In this document: one piece after another, positions 1 through 5,837 of the stretch
How positions within the stretch are numbered: position 1 is the stretch's first letter
How the letters are laid out: each line of letters begins with the position of its first letter
Assembly: GCA_035651635.1 (NCBI GenBank)
Contig: DASRFK010000335.1
Span: forward strand, 1 to 5,837
Direction of reading: 5' to 3'
From: JANXQE01 sp035651635
GTDB lineage: Bacteria > Verrucomicrobiota > Verrucomicrobiia > Limisphaerales > UBA8199
DNA length: 5,837 nucleotides
Position numbers and translations under genes: made by a program
Notes under the pieces: model-generated
Told to the model about the DNA's origin: nothing
The model's input: only the letters and a program-made list of their open reading frames with translations
Database searches by the model: none

Positions 1-1508
1 GCATTATTAATACGTGTGATGAACAGGGGGCCGGGTTTGCGGCGGATGCCTATGCGCGCGTGCACGGCTTGGGCGCCGTGTGCGTTACCTACTGCGTGGG
101 CGGACTGAAAGTGACCAATACGACAGCTGAAGCCTTCGCCGAAAAATCGCCGGTCGTGGTCATTAGCGGGGCGCCGGGTATGAAGGAGCGCGAAAAAAAT
201 CCCCTGCTGCACCACAAGGTTCGCGAGTTCGATACGCAGAAAAAAGTTTTCGATCAACTCACGATCGCCTCAACCGTGCTGAGCGATCCGCAGATTGCTT
301 TCCAGGAAATCGATCGCGTACTGCATACCGCCTTGCGCTTTAAGCGTCCCGTCTACATTGAAATGCCGCGCGACCAGGTCTTTCTGCCGGGCAATTCTCA
401 GCATCGCACGGTCGAGGTCCACGAACGCAGCGACCCGAGCAGCCTCCGCGCCGCCATTGGCGAAGCGGCCGAGATGATTAACCGGGCGCGCAAGCCGGTC
501 ATTCTCGCAGACGTTGAAGTGCACCGATTCGGTCTCCAGGACCGCGTCTTGCAGTTGGTGGAGCGAACGGGAATTCCCATCGCCGCGACAGTTCTGGGCA
601 AATCCGTCATCGGCGAGCAACATCCGCTTTACCTCGGTATCTACGAAGGAGCCATGGGCCGCGAGAATGTGCGGCAATATGTCGAGAGCAGCGACTGCGT
701 CATCCTTCTGGGCGCTTTCATGACCGATATTAATCTCGGCATCTACACCGCCCGGCTGGATCCAGCCCGGTCAATTTATGCCACCAGCGAAAAACTCTCG
801 ATTCGTTACCATACGTACGAGGATGTGCGCTTCAAGGATTTCATCAGCGGCTTGCTGCGGTCCAAGCTGCGCCGCCGGGCGCCGGGCCGGTTGCCGCGGC
901 CCACACCAATTCTGCCCTTTAGGGTCAAGAACAGCGATACACGCTTGACGGTTAAGCGCCTCTTCGAACGATTGAATGGGTTCCTTTCCAAAAACACCGT
1001 GGTTGTGGCCGACGTGGGCGATGCCTTGTTCGGTGCCACGGACCTGTTCATTCGTCAGCGCACCGAATTCCTCGCTCCCGCCTACTATACCTCCATGGGA
1101 TTTGCGGTGCCTGCTTCTGTCGGCGCTCAACTGGCCAATCCCAAGCTGCGTCCCCTGGTTTTAGTCGGAGACGGCGCATTCCAAATGACCGGCATGGAAT
1201 TGGCCACCATCGCCCGCTACAAACTGAACCCGGTCGTGGTCATCTTGAACAATAACGGCTACGGCACCGAGCGGCACATGCAGGACGGTCCTTATAATGA
1301 TGTTTGGCCATGGCAATACTGGCGCTTACCCGAGGTGCTCGGCGCCGGCAAAGGCTTTCTCGTCGAGACCGAAGAAGAACTCGACAGCGCTTTGATCGAA
1401 GCGCAAAGCTGGACGGAGAGTTTTTGTTTGCTGGACGTCCGTTTGGGCATGCTGGACCGTTCCCCGGCCTTGGATCGCCTCGCCTCGCGCATGGCCAAAA
1501 GGATTTGA
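1..1508 (+). CDS. Thiamine-diphosphate-dependent 2-oxo acid decarboxylase, 5'-truncated (pyruvate/indolepyruvate decarboxylase family)
   Basis: This enzyme should remove CO2 non-oxidatively from a 2-oxo acid such as pyruvate, indolepyruvate or phenylpyruvate, giving an aldehyde, in the cytoplasm. The reading frame is open from base 3 and the first visible residues (IINTCDEQGAGFAADAYAR) match the family's N-terminal cofactor loop, so the real start lies upstream and the GTG at 60 is internal. About 501 residues are visible; family members have about 550-570, so roughly 50 are missing. Visible hallmarks are the cofactor-activating Glu (visible residue 7), the His-His pair typical of decarboxylases (70-71), the GDG diphosphate/Mg motif (389-391) followed by NNNGYGTE (416-423), whose Glu matches the second catalytic acid. 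The order is PYR domain, central domain, then PP domain. The His-His pair argues against acetolactate synthase. Substrate cannot be told from sequence. It ends with TGA, and the next gene starts 842 nt downstream, so it is probably not part of the suf operon. Confidence 0.88.
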   Translation, partial: IINTCDEQGAGFAADAYARVHGLGAVCVTYCVGGLKVTNTTAEAFAEKSPVVVISGAPGMKEREKNPLLHHKVREFDTQKKVFDQLTIASTVLSDPQIAFQEIDRVLHTALRFKRPVYIEMPRDQVFLPGNSQHRTVEVHERSDPSSLRAAIGEAAEMINRARKPVILADVEVHRFGLQDRVLQLVERTGIPIAATVLGKSVIGEQHPLYLGIYEGAMGRENVRQYVESSDCVILLGAFMTDINLGIYTARLDPARSIYATSEKLSIRYHTYEDVRFKDFISGLLRSKLRRRAPGRLPRPTPILPFRVKNSDTRLTVKRLFERLNGFLSKNTVVVADVGDALFGATDLFIRQRTEFLAPAYYTSMGFAVPASVGAQLANPKLRPLVLVGDGAFQMTGMELATIARYKLNPVVVILNNNGYGTERHMQDGPYNDVWPWQYWRLPEVLGAGKGFLVETEEELDSALIEAQSWTESFCLLDVRLGMLDRSPALDRLASRMAKRI

Positions 1509-1608
1509 GCTAAAAGACCCACCGAGTCGTTCCGGCGCCTCTGTCCTTCCTGGGACGAGTGGGCCGGGGAGGCCTTCTGTGTTCTCATCTGCGGTCGCTC
1601 GGCGCGGG

Positions 1609-1661
1609 CGGTTCATGGGGAGTCTTCTTTTGCGATGCAGATGTAATGCGACCATGAACCC
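1609..1661. repeat. Inverted-end repeat unit, copy 1 (GGTTCATGG...CCATGAACC)
   Basis: GGTTCATGG at 1610-1618 is the exact reverse complement of CCATGAACC at 1652-1660, giving a 9-bp terminal inverted repeat around about 33 nt. The unit shares its ends, length and start (CGGTTCATGG, then GAG and CT) with copy 2 at 1732-1785, while the interiors differ. It could be a REP-like or MITE-like non-autonomous element or a structured transcript element. No encoded protein is associated with it. Confidence 0.6.
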
Positions 1662-1683
1662 AAACTGCGCGGCGAAAGCTCCA

Positions 1684-1703
1684 CCCTCTCCTGGGGGAGA
1701 GGG
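1684..1703. repeat. G/C-rich hairpin between the two inverted-end units
   Basis: CCCTCTCC (1684-1691) and GGAGAGGG (1696-1703) form a perfect 8-bp stem with a 4-nt loop. An alternative outer pairing, CCACCC (1681-1686) with GGGTGG (1707-1712), is also possible. A CTTTTT run follows at about 1721-1726, but it is some 18 nt beyond the stem, so a role as a rho-independent terminator for the decarboxylase transcript is possible but weak. Similar CCCTCTCC/GGAGAGGG words are, from recall, common in intergenic DNA of some Verrucomicrobiota. Confidence 0.55.
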
Positions 1704-1731
1704 CCGGGGTGGGCAGCGGGCTTTTTCCGTT

Positions 1732-1785
1732 CGGTTCATGGAGAGCCTCCACGATCGCAAAATCCTCCATTGGGACCATGAACCC
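1732..1785. repeat. Inverted-end repeat unit, copy 2 (GGTTCATGG...CCATGAACC)
   Basis: GGTTCATGG at 1733-1741 pairs with CCATGAACC at 1776-1784. The unit has the same size and ends as copy 1; both continue outward with C on each side, and both have GA just before the right arm (GACCATGAACCC). The interior is only weakly similar to copy 1, so selection or amplification seems to concern the ends. A third, solitary GGTTCATGG lies at 1904-1912 without its partner. Confidence 0.6.
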
Positions 1786-1809
1786 GCCACAGGAGGGCGC
1801 GTCAGCGTC

Positions 1810-1884
1810 TTGGAGTGCGGCGCTCTGCGCCGCTTTCGGACGTGGTGCGCTCCCGAAAAGCGCCGCACAGCGTGCGCACTCCAA
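1810..1884. repeat. 75-nt imperfect palindrome
   Basis: The left arm, 1810-1839, starts TTGGAGTGCGGCGCTC and ends in TTTCGG. The right arm, 1853-1884, reads CCGAAAAG then CGCCGC and ends CGCACTCCAA, which is nearly the reverse complement with a few mismatches and small length differences. The central loop is about 13 nt (1840-1852). The left arm contains its own hairpin, GCGGCG (1817-1822) with CGCCGC (1828-1833) around CTCTG. As RNA or single-stranded DNA this would fold strongly. It resembles REP/MITE-type dispersed elements; the function is unknown. Confidence 0.6.
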
Positions 1885-1896
1885 AACCTTCGGGTT
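1885..1896. repeat. Small C(TTCG)G tetraloop hairpin
   Basis: AACC (1885-1888), TTCG, GGTT (1893-1896) form a 4-bp stem closed by C-G around the very stable UUCG tetraloop. It directly follows the 75-nt palindrome. It is short enough to be chance, but its position next to other stems fits a structured composite. Confidence 0.3.
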
Positions 1897-1910
1897 GCCG
1901 CACGGTTCAT

Positions 1911-1957
1911 GGAAAGGTTTGTGGCGCTGCACGCGGATCCTGGCCACAACCCTTTCC
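1911..1957. repeat. 15-bp stem-loop flanked by near-identical 12-mers
   Basis: GGAAAGGTTTGTGGC (1911-1925) and GCCACAACCCTTTCC (1943-1957) pair over 15 positions with one non-Watson-Crick position (T opposite C or a G-U depending on strand), enclosing a 17-nt loop. The hairpin is bracketed by CGGGTTGCCGCA (1891-1902) and CGGGTTGACGCA (1957-1968), which differ at one base, and the left arm overlaps the third GGTTCATGG word (1904-1912). Confidence 0.55.
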
Positions 1958-2154
1958 GGGTTGACGCAGCCTCCGGCCTTTGGCCCACGGTAGCTCGCAA
2001 GCTCGCAACCCTGGGCTTGTGGCCGGAATCCCCGTTGGGGTTAGTGCGGCAATGTACTCTTTCGTAGAAACCTCGCGTTCAGCGGCGCAGGTCCCCGTCT
2101 GGGATTTCGGAGTCCTTCGAACCTTTGACCTTCGGATCTCGGATTTAACTCCTA

Positions 2155-2171
2155 ATGGCTCCGCAAGCCAT
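2155..2171. repeat. Short perfect inverted repeat upstream of sufD
   Basis: ATGGCT (2155-2160) and AGCCAT (2166-2171) form a perfect 6-bp stem with a 5-nt loop, about 180 nt before the sufD start. It has no T tract. It may be a weak operator-like or structural element, or chance. Confidence 0.25.
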
Positions 2172-2336
2172 CCCGGTCCGCCATGAGGCTTAGGAAGTCC
2201 TACCAAATCCCGCCAGTCGCACGCCATCGCCCTGAATTCAGCTTCAACTTGCACTGGCTAGCCGACCATGGAACACTAGCAGGCTCTATTGACGAACACC
2301 CGGATCCAGACAACTGTGCAGCTATGGTCGATACTC

Positions 2337-2342
2337 AGGAAG
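2337..2342 (+). promoter_or_regulatory. Shine-Dalgarno site that decides the sufD start
   Basis: AGGAAG lies 8 nt before the ATG at 2351. The in-frame alternatives, ATG at 2324 and ATG at 2183, lack such a site, so 2351 is the favoured start. Confidence 0.65.
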
Positions 2343-2350
2343 ATGTGATT

Positions 2351-3679
2351 ATGAAGGAAACCGAGCCGCACCAGCGGAAATTCGAGTGGTTTGAGAAGCA
2401 CGCGCATAAGCCAGTGTGGTTGTATCCTTTACGTAAGGCCGGCATGGCCCGTTTCGCCGAACTTGGTTTTCCCACTCTCAAAGATGAAGACTGGCGGTTT
2501 ACCAATACCGCTCCCTTGGTCAAGTTGCCGTTTCGACCAGCGTTGGAGACTTCTCCGGACGGTCTGACGTCCGATATTGTAAACCGATATACTTTCGGCA
2601 GTCTCGACGCGACTCGGCTGGTTTTTGTGAACGGTCATTTCGTTGCGGGCTTATCCGCAGCCCCGATTCAACAGGGCGGCGCAAAGGTAAAGAGCCTTGG
2701 TGTGGCGTTGACGGAGGATGCCGACCTGCTCGAAAAACATCTCGGCCGCTATGCTCAGGACCCAACCAACACCTTCTCGGCCTTGAACAGCGCCTTTTTC
2801 CAGGATGGCGGTTTGATTCATTTGGGGCCGGGCAAGACCCTGGAAAAACCGGTGCACCTGATTTTCATTTCGACGATGAAGGAGCCGGGCACAACGGCGC
2901 ACCCGCGGAACCTCATAGTGATGGAAAAAAACAGCCAGGCGACGGTGATCGAAAGTTATGTCAGTACTGTCGATAGCACCTATTTCACGAATGCAGTGTC
3001 CGAGCTGGTCCTGGAAGAAAACGCCGCGCTGGAACATTGCAAATTCCAGGATGAAAGCCTGAGTTCCTTTCACATTGCGGCTGTGCACGCACACCTCGGA
3101 CGCCACGCCAATTTGATTGCTCATTCGTTCGCGACCGGCGCCAGGCTCTCGCGTAACAACATCCGTACCACCCTCGCAGCCGAAGGTGTGGAATGCGTGT
3201 TAAACGGGCTCTATTTGACGCGCGATGACCAATTGGCCGATCACCACATGATCGTCGAGCACGCCCAGCCGCATTGTAACAGCCACGAGTACTACAATGG
3301 GATCCTCGATGGCCGGTCCAAGGGTGTGTTTCACGGCCGGATCCTGGTTCGCCAAGCCGCCCAGAAAACCGACGCCAAGCAGACGAACAAAAACCTCCTG
3401 CTCTCCGACGATGCCACCGCGGATACAAAACCGCAGCTCGAGATTTACGCCGATGACGTCAAATGCACGCATGGCGCCACCATCGGGCAGCTTAACGACG
3501 AGGCGATTTTCTATCTCCGCTCGCGCGGGATCGGCACGGAGCGCGCCCGCCGCATGCTCATTCACGCCTTTGCGGGCGAAATCATCGAACGCATCCGCTG
3601 CGCCCCGGTTCGCGAAGAGCTCGATCGCGTCGTGTGGGAACGGCTGGAAAACAATCCCCAAATCGCCGGAAAGGACTGA
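2351..3679 (+). CDS. sufD: Fe-S cluster assembly scaffold subunit SufD
   Basis: SufD is the non-ATPase partner of SufB in the SufBCD scaffold, where [Fe-S] clusters are built in the cytoplasm using sulfur from SufS and ATP hydrolysis by SufC. The predicted protein has 442 residues, a normal SufD length. The N-terminus contains a typical helical entry region ending in DEDWRFTNTAPL. The middle is the beta-helix core, and the C-terminal part carries DDVKCTHGAT, with Cys372 and His374; this His corresponds to the functionally important His360 of E. coli SufD. FYLRSRGI begins at residue 387 and is followed by the R-R-ML-HAFAGEIIERI helix shared by SufB and SufD. Size and the lack of SufB N-terminal motifs support SufD over SufB. 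The frame stays open upstream to 2183, but that extension has no family similarity that I recognise and a good ribosome site precedes 2351. It is the first gene of a tight four-gene cluster, with sufU 11 nt downstream. No sufB or sufC precedes it. Confidence 0.9.
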   Translation: MKETEPHQRKFEWFEKHAHKPVWLYPLRKAGMARFAELGFPTLKDEDWRFTNTAPLVKLPFRPALETSPDGLTSDIVNRYTFGSLDATRLVFVNGHFVAGLSAAPIQQGGAKVKSLGVALTEDADLLEKHLGRYAQDPTNTFSALNSAFFQDGGLIHLGPGKTLEKPVHLIFISTMKEPGTTAHPRNLIVMEKNSQATVIESYVSTVDSTYFTNAVSELVLEENAALEHCKFQDESLSSFHIAAVHAHLGRHANLIAHSFATGARLSRNNIRTTLAAEGVECVLNGLYLTRDDQLADHHMIVEHAQPHCNSHEYYNGILDGRSKGVFHGRILVRQAAQKTDAKQTNKNLLLSDDATADTKPQLEIYADDVKCTHGATIGQLNDEAIFYLRSRGIGTERARRMLIHAFAGEIIERIRCAPVREELDRVVWERLENNPQIAGKD

Positions 3680-3690
3680 GCGTCCCGATC

Positions 3691-4146
3691 ATGTTCGACG
3701 ATCTTTCCGACTTATATCAGCAGGTTATCCTCGACCATTGCAAGCACCCGCGCAATTTTCATGAAATGGAAAACGCCACCTGCTCGGCTCAGGGGCGAAA
3801 TCCACTCTGCGGCGATCAGCTCAAGCTGTACGTGTTGCTGGACGGTGAGATAATCCGAGATCTCAGCTTTCTCGGCTCGGGTTGTTGCATCTCCAAGGCT
3901 TCAGCCTCGCTTCTGACCGAGAATCTTAAGGGTAAAACCAAAGCTGAGGTTCAGAAGGTGTTTGACCAGGTCCATGAGATGGTTACCACCGGCGAAATCA
4001 AAGGCGACGTCGGCAAGTTGGCGGTGTTTGCCGGCGTCTATAAGTTTCCCGCCCGCGTCAAATGTGCAATCCTGGCCTGGCACGCGGTGAAAGTCGCGCT
4101 CAGCGGAGGTGGAGAGCCTGTGAGCACCGAGACCGAAGATATGTGA
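3691..4146 (+). CDS. sufU: SufU-type sulfur-transfer / Fe-S assembly protein
   Basis: SufU is a zinc-binding relative of IscU that accepts persulfide sulfur from the cysteine desulfurase SufS and passes it to the SufBCD scaffold. The 151-residue protein opens MFDDLSDLYQQVILDH-KHP-NF, the classic SufU/IscU start. It has the three zinc-ligand cysteines and the aspartate: Cys40 and Asp42 in NPLCGD, Cys65 in GSGCCIS, and Cys125 in FPARVKCA. The roughly 60-residue spacing between the second and third cysteine fits SufU, not the shorter IscU. Cys66, next to Cys65, is an additional cysteine. The start at 3691 is chosen from the family N-terminus. An upstream in-frame ATG at 3634 would overlap sufD and add unrelated residues. 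The nearest purine-rich site (GAAAGGA, 3669-3675) lies inside the sufD end and is about 15 nt away, so translation may be coupled to sufD. The tail after Ser138 is short and acidic. Confidence 0.9.
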   Translation: MFDDLSDLYQQVILDHCKHPRNFHEMENATCSAQGRNPLCGDQLKLYVLLDGEIIRDLSFLGSGCCISKASASLLTENLKGKTKAEVQKVFDQVHEMVTTGEIKGDVGKLAVFAGVYKFPARVKCAILAWHAVKVALSGGGEPVSTETEDM

Positions 4147-4160
4147 TATTGTCTATTGAT

Positions 4161-4709
4161 ATGAACAGCAGCGAATCTATTGCTTTAGCTCGGGACGTTG
4201 AGGCCGCGGTCATCCCTGTGGGAACGAAAGTCACCTTGCAGAAAGGCGAACAGGCGTACATCACGCAGTCCTTGGGCGGGAGCTACACTGTTGTCGTCAA
4301 CGGAAACATGTTCCGCATCGAGGGAAAGGACGCCGATGCCCTGGGCATCGCGCCGACGTCGAAGCCCGCGAGCACGGGGGCGCCCATCGGTCAGGAACAG
4401 TTGGAAAAGGAAATTTGGAATCAGCTGCGCGGCTGTTACGATCCGGAGATCCCGGTCAACATCGTTGATCTCGGTTTGATCTACGACTGTCACCTGGCGC
4501 CGCTCAATAGCTCGACTTACCGCGTGGACGTCAAAATGACTCTCACGGCGCCTGGGTGCGGCATGGGCCCGATGCTGGCGCAAGATGTCCAAAACAAACT
4601 GCTCGGCCTGGAAGGCGTGGATGACGTTGCGGTTGAGTTGGTTTGGGATCCACCCTGGAACCAGGCCATGATGACCGAGGCCGCCAAGTTGCAACTCGGC
4701 CTCATGTAA
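4161..4709 (+). CDS. sufT: SufT, MIP18/DUF59-family Fe-S maturation factor
   Basis: SufT proteins assist Fe-S protein maturation, probably as a carrier or accessory factor when demand is high; the exact chemistry is less clear than for other Suf proteins. The 182-residue product has the two-part layout of the long SufT type. An N-terminal part holds ITQSLGGSYTV and GNMFRIEGKDADALG (about residues 34-62). A linker follows, then a DUF59 domain from about residue 78 with YDPEIPVNIVDLGLIYD (93-109), LTAPGCGMG with the conserved Cys133, and the C-terminal ELVWDPPW---MMTEAAKLQLG signature. Cys92 is a further cysteine just ahead of the DPE motif. The start is uncertain: the ATG at 4161 has no clear Shine-Dalgarno site, and a GTG at 4143 overlapping the sufU stop codon would add six residues. 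Position between sufU and sufS, 14 nt after sufU and 19 nt before sufS, supports the identification. Confidence 0.9.
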   Translation: MNSSESIALARDVEAAVIPVGTKVTLQKGEQAYITQSLGGSYTVVVNGNMFRIEGKDADALGIAPTSKPASTGAPIGQEQLEKEIWNQLRGCYDPEIPVNIVDLGLIYDCHLAPLNSSTYRVDVKMTLTAPGCGMGPMLAQDVQNKLLGLEGVDDVAVELVWDPPWNQAMMTEAAKLQLGLM

Positions 4710-4728
4710 ACCTGCCGGCTTTGAGGCT

Positions 4729-5837
4729 ATGGACTGGTCCGTTCTCCGCTCCGATTTTCCTATTCTGCACCAGAAAGTGCATGGCCGGCCCTTGATTTAT
4801 TTCGATAACGCGGCGACCACTCAGAAGCCGGGCGCCGTCCTGGAAGCGTTGCGCCAGTATTACGAGCATGACAACGCCAACGTTCATCGCGGCATCCACG
4901 AATTGAGCAATCGCGCCACGGCCGGCTTCGAAGCGGCCCGCGCCCGCGCGGCCAAATTCATTAATGCCCGCAGCGCCGAGGAGATTATTTTCACGCGCGG
5001 CACTACTGAGGGTATCAATCTCGTTGCTCAGTCATGGGGTTCGAAGAATCTGAAGCCCGGCGACAAAATCCTGCTCACCGAGATGGAGCATCACAGCAAT
5101 ATCGTGCCCTGGCAATTGCTGGCGGCGCGCACCGGAGCCGAGTTGCGTTTCCTGCCCGTGACCGGGGACATTGGTTTGCTCGATTTGAATCATCTGGACG
5201 ATTGGCTCACCAGCGAGGTCAAGCTCTTCGCCATGACCCACATTTCCAACTCGCTGGGCACCATAAATCCGGTGGTGGAACTCTGCGCCCGCGCGCGAAA
5301 ACTCGGGATTACCACTCTCGTCGACGCCGCGCAAAGCGCCGGGCACCGCCCGCTGGACGTGCAGGAGATCGGCTGCGACTTCCTCGCCTTTTCCGGCCAC
5401 AAAATGTGCGGGCCGACCGGCATTGGCATCCTCTACGGCCGTCAGGAGATCCTGGAAACGATGCCGCCTTACCAGGGCGGCGGTGAAATGATTCTTAGCG
5501 TAGCGTATCAAAAGAGCACCTGGAAGCATGCCCCGCACCGATTCGAAGCCGGCACTCCCGACATTTCCGGCGCCGTGGGCTTGCACGCGGCGATGGAGTA
5601 CCTCGACCGGATCGGGCGCGACAAAATTGCCGAGCATGACCAGGAACTTGGGGCTTACGCGTATGAAAAACTGGCCGGGTTCAAGAGCGGCATTCGCCTG
5701 TTTGGTCCGCATATCGGCCGCGCCGGGCTGGTTAGCTTCCTTCTGCCGAACGTGCATGCGCACGACGTGGTCACTGTGGCGGATCAACGCGGCGTCGCTT
5801 TGCGTGGCGGACACCACTGCAACCAGCCGCTGATGCA
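4729..5837 (+). CDS. sufS: Cysteine desulfurase SufS, 3'-truncated by the window end
   Basis: SufS is a pyridoxal-phosphate enzyme that converts L-cysteine to alanine and holds the released sulfur as a persulfide for transfer to SufU. The visible 369 residues, of about 405-415 expected, start MDWSVLRSDFPIL, the normal SufS N-terminus, and continue through YFDNAATTQKP (24-34), NVHRGIHELS (51-60), the His pair at 121-122 in EHHSNI, DAAQSAGH with cofactor-contacting Asp199 and Gln202, and FSGHK with the cofactor lysine Lys225. FEAGTP is at 272-277, and RGGHHC carries catalytic Cys364, only 5 codons before the window ends. The spacing and compact loop before the cysteine fit the group II (SufS/CsdA) desulfurases and not IscS. 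The ATG at 4729 is the only sensible start; GAGG ends just 2 nt before it, unusually close, so initiation may depend on ribosomes finishing sufT 19 nt upstream. No defect is visible in the coding frame. Confidence 0.93.
   Translation, partial: MDWSVLRSDFPILHQKVHGRPLIYFDNAATTQKPGAVLEALRQYYEHDNANVHRGIHELSNRATAGFEAARARAAKFINARSAEEIIFTRGTTEGINLVAQSWGSKNLKPGDKILLTEMEHHSNIVPWQLLAARTGAELRFLPVTGDIGLLDLNHLDDWLTSEVKLFAMTHISNSLGTINPVVELCARARKLGITTLVDAAQSAGHRPLDVQEIGCDFLAFSGHKMCGPTGIGILYGRQEILETMPPYQGGGEMILSVAYQKSTWKHAPHRFEAGTPDISGAVGLHAAMEYLDRIGRDKIAEHDQELGAYAYEKLAGFKSGIRLFGPHIGRAGLVSFLLPNVHAHDVVTVADQRGVALRGGHHCNQPLM

Larger units (their letters stand above)
1509..2350. other. Long non-coding, repeat-rich intergenic region
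   Basis: This 842-nt stretch separates the decarboxylase from sufD. I see no convincing gene in it. Several frames on both strands stay open for 60-220 codons, but they run straight through palindromic DNA, overlap one another and give proline/arginine-rich translations with no recognisable motif. The part from 1609 to 1968 is a dense series of inverted repeats, listed separately. From about 1969 to 2182 there are only small hairpins and an 8-nt tandem duplication (AGCTCGCA at 1992-1999 and 2000-2007). The last ~170 nt before sufD should hold its promoter, but I could not find a convincing one. No poly-T-tailed terminator follows the decarboxylase stop closely. Confidence 0.75.

Noticed and set aside
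1..1508. Acetolactate synthase or another TPP enzyme as the identity of the first gene
   Set aside because: The adjacent His-His pair, and the Glu after NNNGYGT, are marks of the 2-oxo acid decarboxylase group; acetolactate synthase lacks the His pair.
1610..1912. CRISPR-like array from the repeated GGTTCATGG word
   Set aside because: The word is only 9 nt, occurs in alternating orientation, has irregular spacing and no associated cas genes.
1326..2000. 224-codon open frame on the - strand
   Set aside because: It overlaps the well-supported 3' end of the decarboxylase antisense, then crosses the repeats; the translation is Arg/Pro-rich with no family features.
1579..2067. 162-codon open frame on the + strand in the intergenic region
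   Set aside because: It runs through the palindromes and hairpins, has no recognisable motif or ribosome site, and competing open frames cover the same bases on both strands. GC-rich repeat DNA explains it.
2289..2317. Possible sigma-70 promoter with TTGACG at 2289-2294 upstream of sufD
   Set aside because: At 16-18 nt spacing there is no acceptable -10 hexamer (AACTGT matches poorly). Another candidate at TTGCAC (2249) with AACACT matches only about half of each box.
2351..3679. SufB as the identity of the first suf gene
   Set aside because: The length of 442 residues, the DEDWRFTNTAPL N-terminal block and the KCTHGAT His context fit SufD better; SufB is usually longer with different N-terminal motifs.
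5032..5817. 261-codon open frame on the - strand opposite sufS
   Set aside because: It is exactly antisense to the well-conserved sufS coding sequence and is a by-product of GC-rich codon usage.

Overview
The window holds one truncated metabolic gene, about 840 bp of repeat-rich non-coding DNA, and four co-directional genes of a SUF iron-sulfur cluster assembly operon. All five genes are on the + strand. The GC-rich sequence, the sufD-sufU-sufT-sufS gene set and the style of the intergenic palindromes (GGTTCATGG/CCATGAACC ends, CCCTCTCC-GGAGAGGG hairpin, GGAGTGCGGCGCTC palindrome) suggest a bacterium of the Verrucomicrobiota, perhaps a soil or freshwater Pedosphaera-like lineage. That placement is inferred from recalled sequence style and no marker gene supports it.

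Layout: (1) 1-1508, the 3' nine-tenths or so of a thiamine-diphosphate-dependent 2-oxo acid decarboxylase of the pyruvate/indolepyruvate decarboxylase type. (2) 1509 to about 2350, no convincing gene. Between 1609 and 1968 lie two related ~53-nt units with inverted ends, an 8-bp G/C hairpin, a 75-nt imperfect palindrome, a CUUCGG tetraloop hairpin and a 15-bp stem-loop flanked by near-identical 12-mers. (3) 2351-3679, sufD. (4) 3691-4146, sufU. (5) 4161-4709, sufT. (6) 4729 to the window end, sufS, cut just after its catalytic cysteine.

The four suf genes are separated by only 11, 14 and 19 nt and are probably one transcript. SufS would take sulfur from cysteine, SufU would accept and relay the persulfide, SufD is a scaffold subunit that works with SufB and the ATPase SufC, and SufT is a maturation or carrier factor. 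No sufB or sufC is visible: the cluster opens with sufD directly after the repeat-rich stretch. They may follow sufS beyond the window or be encoded elsewhere. I found no transposase, phage gene, CRISPR array, tRNA or rRNA and no clearly undescribed system. The least explained part is the intergenic repeat composite.
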